Positions 16,999-27,380 of a DNA stretch of 64,000 nt are shown in pieces (position 1 is the first letter of the stretch; each line of letters starts with the position of its first letter). The stretch covers positions 1 through 64,000 of the forward strand of contig JAHENB010000006.1 of assembly GCA_024643345.1 (NCBI GenBank), written 5' to 3'. Source of the DNA: Maribacter sp. (GTDB taxonomy: Bacteria > Bacteroidota > Bacteroidia > Flavobacteriales > Flavobacteriaceae). Position numbers and translations under genes: made by a program. The notes under the pieces were generated by a model. That model was not told where the DNA came from and ran no database searches. It was given only the letters and a program-made list of their open reading frames with translations.

Positions 16999-19212
16999 AT
17001 GACTATTTCCAGAACGCTGTTATTAGCACTTTTTTTCGTCTGTCCGGGCATTCTTTTAATGGCTCAGGAAGTCGTGGTTGCCGACTTTAAAGCCAGGCCG
17101 GTTGCAAATGCGGCCGCCTTGGCCAGTGGTCCCATTATGGACGGTGATGTGATCAATGACGAAATATGGCAGCAGATCGAACCTTTTGGTGAAATGAGCC
17201 AAACCCAGCCCAATTTTGGGATGCCCGCTACAGAAAAAACCGAGATTCGGGTCGCATATACCTCGGAGACCTTTTATGTTTCGGTCATATGTTATGATGC
17301 CCAACCCGATAACTTGGTGGTATCGGATGCCCGACGAGATGCCGATCTCAACAATACCGATGCTTTTCTCTTTATCCTCGATACGTATAAGGACGGGCAG
17401 AATGGGTTCATTTTCGGAACCAACTCCCTTGGTGTTGAATATGATGCACAGGTCGATAATGAAGGGCAGGGCAACAACAACGTAAACCGCCAGCAAGGCG
17501 GCACCATTGGCGGTTTCAACCTGAATTGGGACGGATCATGGGAGGTGCGTACCGAAGTAAGGGATTATGGTTGGAGTGCCGAGTTCGCCATCCCTTTAAG
17601 AACCTTGCGGTTTCAATCTGGAAAAGATTGGGGCATTAATTTTAGAAGGAACATACGGAAAACGAACGAAATTGTCTATTGGGCCGAAATGCCAGTAGGG
17701 TTGGACCTAAAAAGACTTTCCCTTGCCGGCACACTGACCGGTCTTGACCTCAGCAACCCCGGGAACCTTAAATTGATTCCGTATGTCTTGGGCCAGACTT
17801 CCAAAGATTTCACCCTTCCCGATGCGAATTATGAATACAAGGCCGAAGTGGGGGGTGACATTAAATATAGCATAACACCAAGCCTCACCCTGGACGTTAC
17901 TTATAATACCGATTTTGCACAGGTGGAGGTAGATGACCAACAGGTCAACCTAGATCGGTTCAACCTCTTTTTTCCAGAAAAAAGACCCTTCTTTCTAGAG
18001 AACGCAGGCTTGTTCAGTGTTGGTAGCCCAGGGGAAGTGGACCTGTTTTTTAGCCGTCGCATCGGGATAGGCGATAACGGCAATATTGTTCCCATAATCG
18101 GAGGGGCCAGACTTTCTGGCAAATTGAACCGCACCAATGTGGGCTTGTTGAGCATGTGGACGGAAGAGGTGGCGGAGAAAGGGATCGAACAAAATAACTT
18201 TACCGTGGCCAGGGTGAACCACGAATTTCGCGGTAGAACGGCATTGGGGGCGGTTTTTATCAATCGTGAAGGCTTGCAATCATCTGATGATTTTAACAGA
18301 ACCATGGCCCTGGACGGCAAACTTGGCCTTGGCCGAAAGGCCCGCATGACGGGCTTTTTCGCCAAAACCGTAGACCCCAATGATACAATCAATGCGCATT
18401 CCTTTAAATTCCAGACCGATTACAACTGGAACAATTGGGAATTAAGGGCGGCATATACCGAGGTGGGGCAGGGGTTTAATCCAGAGGTGGGCTTTTTGCT
18501 GCGATCGGCATTTAGGAAACCAGAGGGGTTGGTGCTATATCACCTCCGCCCCAAAAATCCTGATTCCAAGATCTTGGAACTGCGCCCGCATATCTCCTAC
18601 CGTGGCTATTGGAACTTCGATGGTTTTTTGGAAACCGGGTTTCTTCATATGGATAACCATTTTGAATTTAAGAGCGGCACTGAAGTACATACGGGCATTA
18701 ACTTCACCACGGAAGGTGTGGTGTTTCCATTTGATATTTCAAGGGGCAAAAACATTGTGGTTCAGCCCGGAACCTATAAGCACATGGAGTCGCAAATCGT
18801 TTATTTCACCAACCGCAGTAATCCGTTTTCGGTGAATGTTCGATCGGTCATTGGCGGTTCTTTTGGGGGCACACGATTTGTAGAAAGTGCCACCGCGAGT
18901 CTTCGACTGGGCGATAAATTCAATACCGACCTCACTTTGCAGTACAACAACTTTCAGTTGCCGGTCGGTAATTTTACGGCCAACATTGTAAGGACCCAAT
19001 TATCGTATGCGTTTAAGCCCAATATTTATTTACAAGGGTTGATACAGCACAATACGACCGATAAGCTCTGGGCGGCGAACCTGAGATTCGGATGGTTGGA
19101 ACGTGCCAATACCGGCCTGTTCGTGGTTTGGAATTACAATTTACAGGATGGCGATCCCCTGAACAATAGTTTTATCGTGAAGTATACCCGAATGATCGAT
19201 TTGGTGAAGTAA
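16999..19212 (+). CDS. DUF5916 protein with N-terminal CBM9-like domain (putative outer-membrane barrel)
   Basis: DGDVINDEIWQQIEPFGEMSQTQPNFGMPATEKTEIRVAYTSETFYVSVICYD...FFPEKRPFFLENAGLF...FSRRIG, typical of the family; signal peptide. Confidence 0.85.
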   Translation: MTISRTLLLALFFVCPGILLMAQEVVVADFKARPVANAAALASGPIMDGDVINDEIWQQIEPFGEMSQTQPNFGMPATEKTEIRVAYTSETFYVSVICYDAQPDNLVVSDARRDADLNNTDAFLFILDTYKDGQNGFIFGTNSLGVEYDAQVDNEGQGNNNVNRQQGGTIGGFNLNWDGSWEVRTEVRDYGWSAEFAIPLRTLRFQSGKDWGINFRRNIRKTNEIVYWAEMPVGLDLKRLSLAGTLTGLDLSNPGNLKLIPYVLGQTSKDFTLPDANYEYKAEVGGDIKYSITPSLTLDVTYNTDFAQVEVDDQQVNLDRFNLFFPEKRPFFLENAGLFSVGSPGEVDLFFSRRIGIGDNGNIVPIIGGARLSGKLNRTNVGLLSMWTEEVAEKGIEQNNFTVARVNHEFRGRTALGAVFINREGLQSSDDFNRTMALDGKLGLGRKARMTGFFAKTVDPNDTINAHSFKFQTDYNWNNWELRAAYTEVGQGFNPEVGFLLRSAFRKPEGLVLYHLRPKNPDSKILELRPHISYRGYWNFDGFLETGFLHMDNHFEFKSGTEVHTGINFTTEGVVFPFDISRGKNIVVQPGTYKHMESQIVYFTNRSNPFSVNVRSVIGGSFGGTRFVESATASLRLGDKFNTDLTLQYNNFQLPVGNFTANIVRTQLSYAFKPNIYLQGLIQHNTTDKLWAANLRFGWLERANTGLFVVWNYNLQDGDPLNNSFIVKYTRMIDLVK

Positions 19213-19225
19213 CGCCAGCTGCAAA

Positions 19226-20464
19226 TCAATCCACAATGGCCTGATAGACCATTTGGCGCAATTTTTCCCCGTAAAAATTACTATAGGGCTGCAGTTGGGT
19301 CATTAAAATGGCCACCATATCTTCTTTCGGATCCACGAAAAAGTAGGTGCAATAAGCACCGCTCCAATAATACTGCCCCACCGATCCAAGCTGTTTGCTG
19401 TCTGCCACATCGGTAGTCACCCCAAAACCAAGCCCGAAACCTTGTCCCGGTGCCGGAAATAGGTCTCCGACCTGATTGGTGGTCATGATTTCAAGTGTTT
19501 TGGGACTTAGGTATTGTTTGTCGTTCCACTTTCCGCCGTTCAGTAGCATTTGTGCAAACTTCATATAATCGGATACGGTTGAAAAAAGTCCATGGGTGCC
19601 TCCATAAACCGTATTGCCTTCGATTGGCAATTGTTGAGGCGACCTGACCAATTTGCCTTCCTTGTCTATATTATGAACCGGTATCCATCGGTTTTGGTTC
19701 TCTTTTTTAATATTGTATCCGGTATCGTTCATACCAAGGGGATCAAAAAGTTTTTGTTGTAAAAACTCGGCGGTGCTCATGCCTGAAAAATGTTCGATCA
19801 GTAGAGAAAGTACGTCGGGCGAAGCACTATAATACCATTGGGCCCCGGGCTGCCCGATCAGCGGCAATTTCACCAGGGTATTGACCCTGCTTTCAATGCT
19901 TGACTGGGGTTCTACATATAGAGCATTTGCAATTTCGTTATCGAGTTTCGTTCCGCCAAGACCATGTGAAAAGCCGGCGGTATGCGACAAGATATTGGCA
20001 ATGGTTATCGATTGCACGGCCGGCACGGTTTCGCCATCGATGCCATTGTTGACGTCTTTTGCAACCTTCATTTCCTTGAATTGGGGCAGGTATTTTGAAA
20101 CGGGATCGTTCAAGGAGAATAAACCTTCCTCATATAACATCATGAACGCAACGGTAACAATGGGTTTGGTCATCGACATTATATGCCCGATCTGATCCAG
20201 TGTCATAGGGCTCTTTGTCGCAACATCGCTAAAACCAAACGCGGCTTGGTGTACCGTTTGTCCTTTTCGCATGACCAAGGAGATGGCGCCGGGAATTCGA
20301 CCTTCATCGATTTCTTTTTGTAGGAAGACCTCATAACGGCCCATGCGTGATTCGGACACGCCCGAAACGATCAGGTTCGGTTCCACGGCATTCTGCCCCA
20401 AAACCAGGTTGATCGTTAGAAAAAGGAAAAAGATTGGTAAAAAATTGAAATATCGGTTTTTCAT
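19226..20464 (-). CDS. Serine hydrolase, class C beta-lactamase/PBP-like
   Basis: GHIMSMTKPIVTVAFMMLYEEGLFSLNDPVSKYLPQF (SxxK), WYYSASPDVLSLLIE (YSA), GTHGLFSTVSDYMKFAQMLLNGGKW. Confidence 0.9.
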   Translation of the reverse strand: MKNRYFNFLPIFFLFLTINLVLGQNAVEPNLIVSGVSESRMGRYEVFLQKEIDEGRIPGAISLVMRKGQTVHQAAFGFSDVATKSPMTLDQIGHIMSMTKPIVTVAFMMLYEEGLFSLNDPVSKYLPQFKEMKVAKDVNNGIDGETVPAVQSITIANILSHTAGFSHGLGGTKLDNEIANALYVEPQSSIESRVNTLVKLPLIGQPGAQWYYSASPDVLSLLIEHFSGMSTAEFLQQKLFDPLGMNDTGYNIKKENQNRWIPVHNIDKEGKLVRSPQQLPIEGNTVYGGTHGLFSTVSDYMKFAQMLLNGGKWNDKQYLSPKTLEIMTTNQVGDLFPAPGQGFGLGFGVTTDVADSKQLGSVGQYYWSGAYCTYFFVDPKEDMVAILMTQLQPYSNFYGEKLRQMVYQAIVD

Positions 20465-20599
20465 CGGGATTGGATTTTATGTTTCTAAAGATAACCTTTC
20501 TTGTGAATTATGGTCAGGAAATACATTCAATGTAAAAATAGCCTTACCGACCAGTATTTCAAAACCATGAAAAGTGGTATAATAATCTAATCAAGAGAC

Positions 20600-22777
20600 C
20601 TAAGCCTGCAGTACTTGCAATACCCTTTCAGGGGTAAAGGGCAAATGCCGGAGTGGCTTGCCCGTTAACTTCAAAAAAGCGTTCGCGATGGCGCAGGCCA
20701 CCAGTGGGGTGCCCGATTCTCCCACGCCTTGGGGATGCTCTGACGACGCGATCATCTCAGTTTCCACGGTTTCCGGGATATCCTGCATGCGTAGTATTTG
20801 GTAATCATTGAAATTCGATTGCTGCACGGCGCCATCCACAATGGTGATCTGTTCATAAAGCACACTGCTGATGCCCATGAGGATGCCCCCTTCCATTTGG
20901 GCCTTTACATTATCCGGTTGTACGATCACGCCAGCATCCACAGCGTTCCAAAAATGATGCACCTTTATTTTACCTGTTTTTGTATCCAGGGAAATCTCGC
21001 ATACGCCCGTTCCCAAAGAACCGCTGCGTTCCAAAAAGGCCATGCCTTTTGCCCGTCCTGCAATCGAAGGTTCATTCCATTTCGACATTGCTACGGCTTT
21101 TTCCAAGGTTGCAAGCGCCCTGGGCGATTTTGACATGAGCCTCCTACGGAGTTCCACCGGATCGATACCTTGATCGTGCGCAATTTCATCCAACATACAT
21201 TCGATGGCGAATTTATTGGGCCCATGGCCTACGGCCCGCCAATGTTTAAGCCTTATGCCCTGTGAGACTTCACGCCATTCGGCATATTGATTGGCGATAT
21301 CGTAATGTTCATTTTTGATGCCGCTGGCGACCAGATTGCCCCCATCGCCCACCACGATATGGGAAAATCCCGTGATTTTCCCATTGGTATCGGTGCTCGC
21401 CCTAAGGCGCTGAAGGGTAAGCGGCCTAAAGGCGCCATAGGTAACATCATCCTCCCTGGTCCATAACAGTTTTACCGGGATACCGGGCATTGTCGCTGCC
21501 AGAGAAGTACATTCAAGTACAAAATCGGTCATGCTCCTTCTTCCGAAACCACCTCCTAAATATTGCAGGTTGATGTTCACATGCTCTGGCGGAATTCCCA
21601 AATGCTGGGGAACCCCCAGTTTAGAGTCGAACCCCTGCTGGCTGCCCACCCAGACCTCGGCACTTTGTTTGTCCTCCATAACTTTTACCATAGCATTCAG
21701 CGGTTCCATTTGGGCATGGTATACATAGTCGTTCTTAAAATCGGCAGTGTAGGTCTTTGCTGCCGATCGAAAGGCACTTTTTGTATTTCCGATTTCCGTG
21801 AGTACTTGTCCATTCTTGTTTTGATCGGCTATTTTTTCGTAGGCCCCATAGGCTTCCTGGGAATTAAAACCACTTGCGATGGCCTTGCCCCATTCGATTT
21901 CCAATTGTTTTTTGGCCGCCAGGGCCTTTGATAAAGTAGTGGCCACCACCCCGATGGCGTATTCAAAAGGCACCACTTTTAAGACGCCATCCAGGGCCAA
22001 AATCTCCTCTTCGTTCTTTATGATTGGCTTGGCCCCGTGCACTTTGCCCCTTTCCAAAACTCCATAAACCATGTCCGGAAGTTTCAGGTCAATGGCGAAC
22101 TTGGCCTTGCCGTTCACTTTTTCAGGAATTTCTGTACGTTCCAAATCCTTCCCGACCAACCGAAAGGAAGCGGGACTTTTTAATTGATCTTCCGTAAATT
22201 CGGGCAATTGCTCCGGAATCTCAAGGAAAGGAACAATGGCGCCATAACCAATCGACTTGTTTTCTTTTTCATGGATCACAATTCCATTTTCCGTGCTTAG
22301 TTCGGTTATGGGAACGTTCCATTTTTTTGCGACACTGTATAGCAATATGTACCTTGCCTGTGCCCCCGCCTTTCTCATGATGGAATAATAACCAAAGGTG
22401 ATGCGACTGCCGGCCGACAGCATTACCTTGCCGTTCGGCCCCCACCCATCGGACCCATAAATAGCCGATTCTTGGGGCGAAAAAGCGACCTTGACCAAAG
22501 ACCAGTCCGCATCCATTTCTTCTGCGAACAAGACCGGTAGTGAGGTCATGGATCCCTGGCCCATTTCAGCGGCCGGGTTATAGATTGTGACATGCCCATC
22601 CTCAGCCAACTCGACCCATGCCGTAAGTCGCTGTTTGTTGATGGTTTCCTGGAGTTTCTTTCGGTTCTTGCATGAGACCAGTTGCGGCAAAATGCCCGAA
22701 ACCCCAATGAATAGTGCCACACTGCTTGAGGACTTTAAGAATTGTCTTCTGGTTTGTGATTTTAACGGCATGTTCAT
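20600..22777 (-). CDS. Molybdopterin-binding aldehyde/xanthine oxidase family large subunit (IorB-like), Tat-exported
   Basis: Tat-like TRRQFLKSSSSVALFIGVSG; AEMGQGSMTSLPVLFAEEMDADW; GGGFGRRSMTDFVLE; GVGESGTPLVACAIANAF. Confidence 0.92.
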   Translation of the reverse strand: MNMPLKSQTRRQFLKSSSSVALFIGVSGILPQLVSCKNRKKLQETINKQRLTAWVELAEDGHVTIYNPAAEMGQGSMTSLPVLFAEEMDADWSLVKVAFSPQESAIYGSDGWGPNGKVMLSAGSRITFGYYSIMRKAGAQARYILLYSVAKKWNVPITELSTENGIVIHEKENKSIGYGAIVPFLEIPEQLPEFTEDQLKSPASFRLVGKDLERTEIPEKVNGKAKFAIDLKLPDMVYGVLERGKVHGAKPIIKNEEEILALDGVLKVVPFEYAIGVVATTLSKALAAKKQLEIEWGKAIASGFNSQEAYGAYEKIADQNKNGQVLTEIGNTKSAFRSAAKTYTADFKNDYVYHAQMEPLNAMVKVMEDKQSAEVWVGSQQGFDSKLGVPQHLGIPPEHVNINLQYLGGGFGRRSMTDFVLECTSLAATMPGIPVKLLWTREDDVTYGAFRPLTLQRLRASTDTNGKITGFSHIVVGDGGNLVASGIKNEHYDIANQYAEWREVSQGIRLKHWRAVGHGPNKFAIECMLDEIAHDQGIDPVELRRRLMSKSPRALATLEKAVAMSKWNEPSIAGRAKGMAFLERSGSLGTGVCEISLDTKTGKIKVHHFWNAVDAGVIVQPDNVKAQMEGGILMGISSVLYEQITIVDGAVQQSNFNDYQILRMQDIPETVETEMIASSEHPQGVGESGTPLVACAIANAFLKLTGKPLRHLPFTPERVLQVLQA

Positions 22778-22810
22778 GGGTAAGATCGTTATTTAAGGTA
22801 ATAGTCATTT

Positions 22811-23284
22811 CTAGCTGACTGAAGGCGGATTTTCCGAAGCCAGTTGAATGGCCTTTAATATACGCATGTACGTACCACATCTGCATAAATTTCCATTCAT
22901 GTAGGACAATATTTGATCGCGATCGGGTTTCGGGTTCTCGTTTAACAAAGCCACGGCTTGCATGATCTGTCCTGATTGGCAATACCCGCACTGCGGTGCT
23001 TGTGCTTTGATCCAAGCTTTTTGTACGGGATGATCCCCCGCTTCAGATAAACCTTCAATGGTGGTGATTTTTTGTCCGTCCGCAAAACCGTCCACGGTTA
23101 GCACACAGGCCCTCTGGGGACTGCCATTGACATGTATGGTACAGGCGCCGCATTGCGCGATGCCGCAGCCATATTTGGTGCCAGTCAGTTGAAGATGCTC
23201 CCTTAGCACCCATAACAATGAGGTGCCTTGATCCACATCAATTTTGTGTACTTTGTTGTTGATGTTTAAGGAATAGGTGGGCAT
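22811..23284 (-). CDS. (2Fe-2S)-binding small subunit of molybdenum hydroxylase (IorA/CoxS-like)
   Basis: GTKYGCGIAQCGACTIHVNGSPQRACV and QCGYCQSGQIMQAVALL...GNLCRCGTYMRILKAI: plant-type and second [2Fe-2S] cluster motifs. Confidence 0.95.
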   Translation of the reverse strand: MPTYSLNINNKVHKIDVDQGTSLLWVLREHLQLTGTKYGCGIAQCGACTIHVNGSPQRACVLTVDGFADGQKITTIEGLSEAGDHPVQKAWIKAQAPQCGYCQSGQIMQAVALLNENPKPDRDQILSYMNGNLCRCGTYMRILKAIQLASENPPSVS

Positions 23285-23363
23285 GACAACGATTTGAATT
23301 TATGGTAAGCTACAAAAAAGCGCCGTGGATTACAAATGGGTAAAGGGCCCTGTAATAAACAAA

Positions 23364-24287
23364 TTACCTTACACCGCTGACATTCATCTCCAAGGTATAG
23401 ACCGAATCCATTGCCGTAATAAAAAGCGTATGTTGGCCTACGCCCCCAAAGGTAACATTGGCGGTCCAATTTTCTCCGGTAACAATATGCTCGATCTCTT
23501 GGCCTTCTTTATTGAAAACGGTCACCCCATCGCCAGTGAGGTAGACATTGCCCTGGTTGTCCAATGTCATGCCATCCGATCCTATTTCGCAGAATAGCTT
23601 TTTATTACCTAAGCTGCCGTCATCGTTTATGGTATAAGAATAGGTTTTTTTGTCACCGATATCCGCTACATACAAGGTTTTGCCATCAGGCGTACCGATG
23701 ATGCCATTGGGTTGTACCAAAGCATCGGCTACGATTCTTATTTCCCCTAGATCTGAACTAAGATGATAGACCCTTTGCTCCTTAATTTCCGGTTCCTCGT
23801 GATCCCAATATGGTCTTTTGTAAAAGGGGTCGGTAAAATAGATACCCCCATCGGGATCGATCCAAAGGTCGTTTGGTCCATTCAGTAGTTTTCCCTCAAA
23901 ATCATTGATCAAAACCGTAACATTTTGATCGGAATCGATCAACCACAATTGGTTTTTCTCGTCGGCACAGGCCAGAAGATTGCCGTCATGGTCGAAATAA
24001 AGTCCGTTCGCACGGCCCGCGGGCTGCATATAGGTCGAAACCGTATTGGTTTTGGCTTCCCATTTTAGGATGCGGTCGTTGGGTTGGTCCGTGAAGAATA
24101 CGTTTCCATCGGTGTCCACTGCCGGACCCTCGGTGAATTTGTAATCGTCGGCGACCAAGGTCAATTGTGCACCATCCTTAATGATGGCATTTTTTTGGGC
24201 CGTACAGGAAGTGATTGGCAAAAGGCAAACTAAAAATAGTGCCAACGGAGAATGGTTCATTTTTTTCATGGCGTTCAATTTATGCAA
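23364..24287 (-). CDS. SMP-30/gluconolactonase/LRE family protein
   Basis: FTEGPAVDTDGNVFFTDQPNDRILKWE...RANGLYFDHDGNLLACAD...GPNDLWIDPDGGIYFTDPFYKRPYW...QPNGIIGTPDGKTLYVAD. Confidence 0.92.
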   Translation of the reverse strand: MHKLNAMKKMNHSPLALFLVCLLPITSCTAQKNAIIKDGAQLTLVADDYKFTEGPAVDTDGNVFFTDQPNDRILKWEAKTNTVSTYMQPAGRANGLYFDHDGNLLACADEKNQLWLIDSDQNVTVLINDFEGKLLNGPNDLWIDPDGGIYFTDPFYKRPYWDHEEPEIKEQRVYHLSSDLGEIRIVADALVQPNGIIGTPDGKTLYVADIGDKKTYSYTINDDGSLGNKKLFCEIGSDGMTLDNQGNVYLTGDGVTVFNKEGQEIEHIVTGENWTANVTFGGVGQHTLFITAMDSVYTLEMNVSGVR

Positions 24288-24319
24288 TCTTTAAAAATAA
24301 TTCTGCTTTTCTTATTTTA

Positions 24320-25969
24320 TTACTCTACTCCATTCCATCCTGGACCATGCACGACACGACCGGAAAAGACCCCTGTGTGTTCTCCATCTTTTAGCACCTG
24401 CTCGCCATTGACAAAAACATCTTTTACGCCGGTAGCATACTGGTGGGGCTTTTCGAAAGTCGCATTGTCCCTGATTTTATCTGCATCAAAAACAACGACA
24501 TCGGCAAAGAACCCCGCTTTCAATGACCCTCTTTTCTTTAATTTAAGATTTGTGGCAGGAAGGTTTGTAAGCTTGTAAATGGCCTCTTCCAAAGAAATGA
24601 CCTTCTCTTCGCGGACATATTTTCCCAAAAGCCGGGCAAAAGAACCGTATGCTCTTGGATGGGTGCTTTGTTCCAAAAATATCCCTTCGTTGGTATACGA
24701 ACCGGCGTCGGAACAGATGCTCATATAGGGAAGGGCCAGTTTCTTTTTGATATTGTCTTCGGACATTGAAAAGTATACCACCTGTATCCTACTATTGTCT
24801 TCATAAATAAGGTCTACCAAGGTTTCATTGGCAGTTTTGTTCCTTTCCTTGGCCACATCGGCAAGGGTTTTTCCGATGAGCTGCCTCAGGTCCTTGTTCC
24901 GGAAACCGACCAGAAGAATTTTATCGGGGGGAACGTGAAAATCAATTTCGGCCATCATTTTTACCCTTTGCTTCGGGTCCTCGATCAGTTTCATGGTCGC
25001 GTCATGTCCCCCTTCCTTGGCCCAAGCCGGAAGAACCACATTGAGGCCCGTGGAACTTGCGTTATAGGTGTACATGTCGGTTGTGATGGGCAAGCCTTTC
25101 TTTCGTGCGCCTTCGACCAATTGGATCGCACTGTCCAAGAGGTGCCAATTGGCATTTCCCGAAGCTTTGAAGTGATAAATTTCCGCAGGGATGTTGGCTG
25201 CCTCGGAAATGGTGATCAATTCCTGTACTGCATCCAGGAGTCCGCCTTCCTCATCACGGATATGGGAGATGTACATCCCGTTATAGGCTGAAACCACTTT
25301 GGCCAATTCAATGATCTCAGGAGTTTGTGCATGGCCACTGGGCACATAGATCAAAGAAGTGGAGAGTCCCACGGCGCCTTCCTCCATTGCCTGTCGCATC
25401 AGTCGTTTCATCGTATCCATTTCCTGCTCAGTAGGGGGTCTTTTTTCATAACCCATGACATATTCCCGTAAAGTGCCATTGCCGACAAATGAAGCCACAT
25501 TGGTGGAAATGCCCTTATTTTCCAAAAAGGCGAGGTATTCCCCAAGACTGTTCCAAGAAACATCATATCTGATATCGTCCTGTTCTTCCTTCATTTCATT
25601 TTTCATCTGCTTGTTCAAGGGACCCATGGAATGGCCTTCCCCCATCACTTCCAAAGTAACTCCCTGTCGGATATCGCCTTGGGAACGGCCATCTTGGATA
25701 AGCGATTCATTGGCCCAGCTGAGCATGTTGATAAAGCCTGGGGCAACCGTAAGGCCCGTTGCGTCAATTTCAGTCGTGCCATTTGAATTTTCAAGTCGAC
25801 CGATGGCGGCGATGGTATCTGAATTGATGCCGATATCCCCAACGAACGGTTTTGAGCCCGATCCATCGACGATGGTTCCATTTTTGATGAGGACGTCATA
25901 AGTGACGGGCTTGGAACAGCCCGTTAAAATGCAAAAAAACAGGAACAGGATTTGAATCGCCGATTTCAT
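24320..25969 (-). CDS. N-acyl-D-amino-acid deacylase (D-aminoacylase) family amidohydrolase, lipoprotein
   Basis: YDVLIKNGTIVDGSGSKPFVGDIGINSDTIAAIG, GVTLEVMGEGHSMGP, YISHIRDEEGGLLDAV, IYHFKASG, GVKDVFVNGEQVLKDGEHTGVFSGRVVHGPGW. Confidence 0.9.
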   Translation of the reverse strand: MKSAIQILFLFFCILTGCSKPVTYDVLIKNGTIVDGSGSKPFVGDIGINSDTIAAIGRLENSNGTTEIDATGLTVAPGFINMLSWANESLIQDGRSQGDIRQGVTLEVMGEGHSMGPLNKQMKNEMKEEQDDIRYDVSWNSLGEYLAFLENKGISTNVASFVGNGTLREYVMGYEKRPPTEQEMDTMKRLMRQAMEEGAVGLSTSLIYVPSGHAQTPEIIELAKVVSAYNGMYISHIRDEEGGLLDAVQELITISEAANIPAEIYHFKASGNANWHLLDSAIQLVEGARKKGLPITTDMYTYNASSTGLNVVLPAWAKEGGHDATMKLIEDPKQRVKMMAEIDFHVPPDKILLVGFRNKDLRQLIGKTLADVAKERNKTANETLVDLIYEDNSRIQVVYFSMSEDNIKKKLALPYMSICSDAGSYTNEGIFLEQSTHPRAYGSFARLLGKYVREEKVISLEEAIYKLTNLPATNLKLKKRGSLKAGFFADVVVFDADKIRDNATFEKPHQYATGVKDVFVNGEQVLKDGEHTGVFSGRVVHGPGWNGVE

Positions 25970-25997
25970 CTATTTTAATTTAATTGGGTTGGCAACA

Positions 25998-27359
25998 TTA
26001 TTGTCCGAATAATTTAATGACCCCCAGTACGCCAACGCCGAGGATACTTAAGATGCTCAACCAAAGTACCAGGTCATAATATAGACCGGGCTTAAAAATA
26101 GGATTTATCCTTTTATATCTGAAATGGAGTACCGCATAGACCACCAGGAACAATAAAAATGAACCTACAATGCCTCCCGAAATAACCATGAGCACGGGCA
26201 ATTTAATAAATACGAACAACAATGCCCAAAGCATGGGAAGGACCCACGCAAAAATGGCCACCGTTTTTTTTCGACTCTTAAAATTGGAAAAATCGATCCA
26301 GCCCAACTGACCGAAAATATCGGATGCTTGTCTGGTCCACGCCGCCAGGGCAGCAAAAAGAGTTGAAAACAAGGTGATGAAGGCCCCGATCAAAAAGGCA
26401 GTTTTGGCCAATGGCCCCAGCGATTCGGTGTACATGGCAGATAAGGTCTCGACCATGGCGTACCCCTCGGGAATATTGCCCTGCGCATGCAGTACCGCTG
26501 CCCCCAATAAATAAAAGGCTGCCGTCACCGTGGTATAAATGAGCATGGCGACAATGGCATCAAGTTTCATCACCTTGAGCCAACCCGCCGCACGTTTTTT
26601 CCAGGCTTCCGAACCATCATTTTTTCCGGAATACGAAGCGTAGCCTTTTTCAAGGCACCAATAATTGTAATGGATGATTTCATCGCCCCCAACACCCGTA
26701 ATACCAAAGGCGCCAAAAGCTACGGCTAAATATTCTTTCGGCAAATTGAACTGCAACCCACTCCAAATATCGGCCCAATCGATTTGAAATGGCGTAAAAC
26801 TCAAAAAATAAAGGGAAGCAAAGGTGAACAAGGTAAAAATACCGATCATGGCCAATGACAATCGCTCGATATACCGGTAATACCCCCGGTACACCATCAA
26901 GGCAACAACGATGGCAATGCTGAACGCATACCATGGAATGCTTATTGCAGGTGCAATGATATTCAAGATAATGGCCACCCCGCCCACGATGCCCCCTACC
27001 TGCAAGAGTTTGATTACCATGACCATCAAAACTGTCCAAACCGACCATTTTGCCTTGCCAAAACGGGGTCCAGGCAACTGGTTAAAGGCTTGCATTGCCG
27101 TTTCCCCCGTTAGGATGGTATGTTTTCCAAATTCCAACTGAACGGCCACTTTTACCATACAGCTAACGATGATCACCCAAAAAGTGATGAAACCTGCTTT
27201 GGCCCCTAAAGTGGTGGTTGCAATCAGTTCTCCGGAGCCCACAATAGATGCCGATAGAATAAAACTAGGCCCCAAAAATTTAAACCTGTTTTTTAAAGTG
27301 TTTGGCGGTTCCTTGGTCTTATCGGGCGATAAAACATACGGATCGATCGGTTCGGGCAT
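25998..27359 (-). CDS. Nramp-family metal ion transporter
   Basis: Polytopic; LGPSFILSASIVGSGELIATTTLGAKAGFITFWVI, AFGITGVGGDEIIHYNYWCLEKGYASYSG. Confidence 0.82.
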   Translation of the reverse strand: MPEPIDPYVLSPDKTKEPPNTLKNRFKFLGPSFILSASIVGSGELIATTTLGAKAGFITFWVIIVSCMVKVAVQLEFGKHTILTGETAMQAFNQLPGPRFGKAKWSVWTVLMVMVIKLLQVGGIVGGVAIILNIIAPAISIPWYAFSIAIVVALMVYRGYYRYIERLSLAMIGIFTLFTFASLYFLSFTPFQIDWADIWSGLQFNLPKEYLAVAFGAFGITGVGGDEIIHYNYWCLEKGYASYSGKNDGSEAWKKRAAGWLKVMKLDAIVAMLIYTTVTAAFYLLGAAVLHAQGNIPEGYAMVETLSAMYTESLGPLAKTAFLIGAFITLFSTLFAALAAWTRQASDIFGQLGWIDFSNFKSRKKTVAIFAWVLPMLWALLFVFIKLPVLMVISGGIVGSFLLFLVVYAVLHFRYKRINPIFKPGLYYDLVLWLSILSILGVGVLGVIKLFGQ

Positions 27360-27380
27360 TGTTATGTTTTGATTTGGGCG

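Noticed and set aside
17901-18392. 163-aa minus-strand ORF inside the DUF5916 gene
   Set aside because: Shadow ORF; no motif, fully contained in a well-supported CDS.
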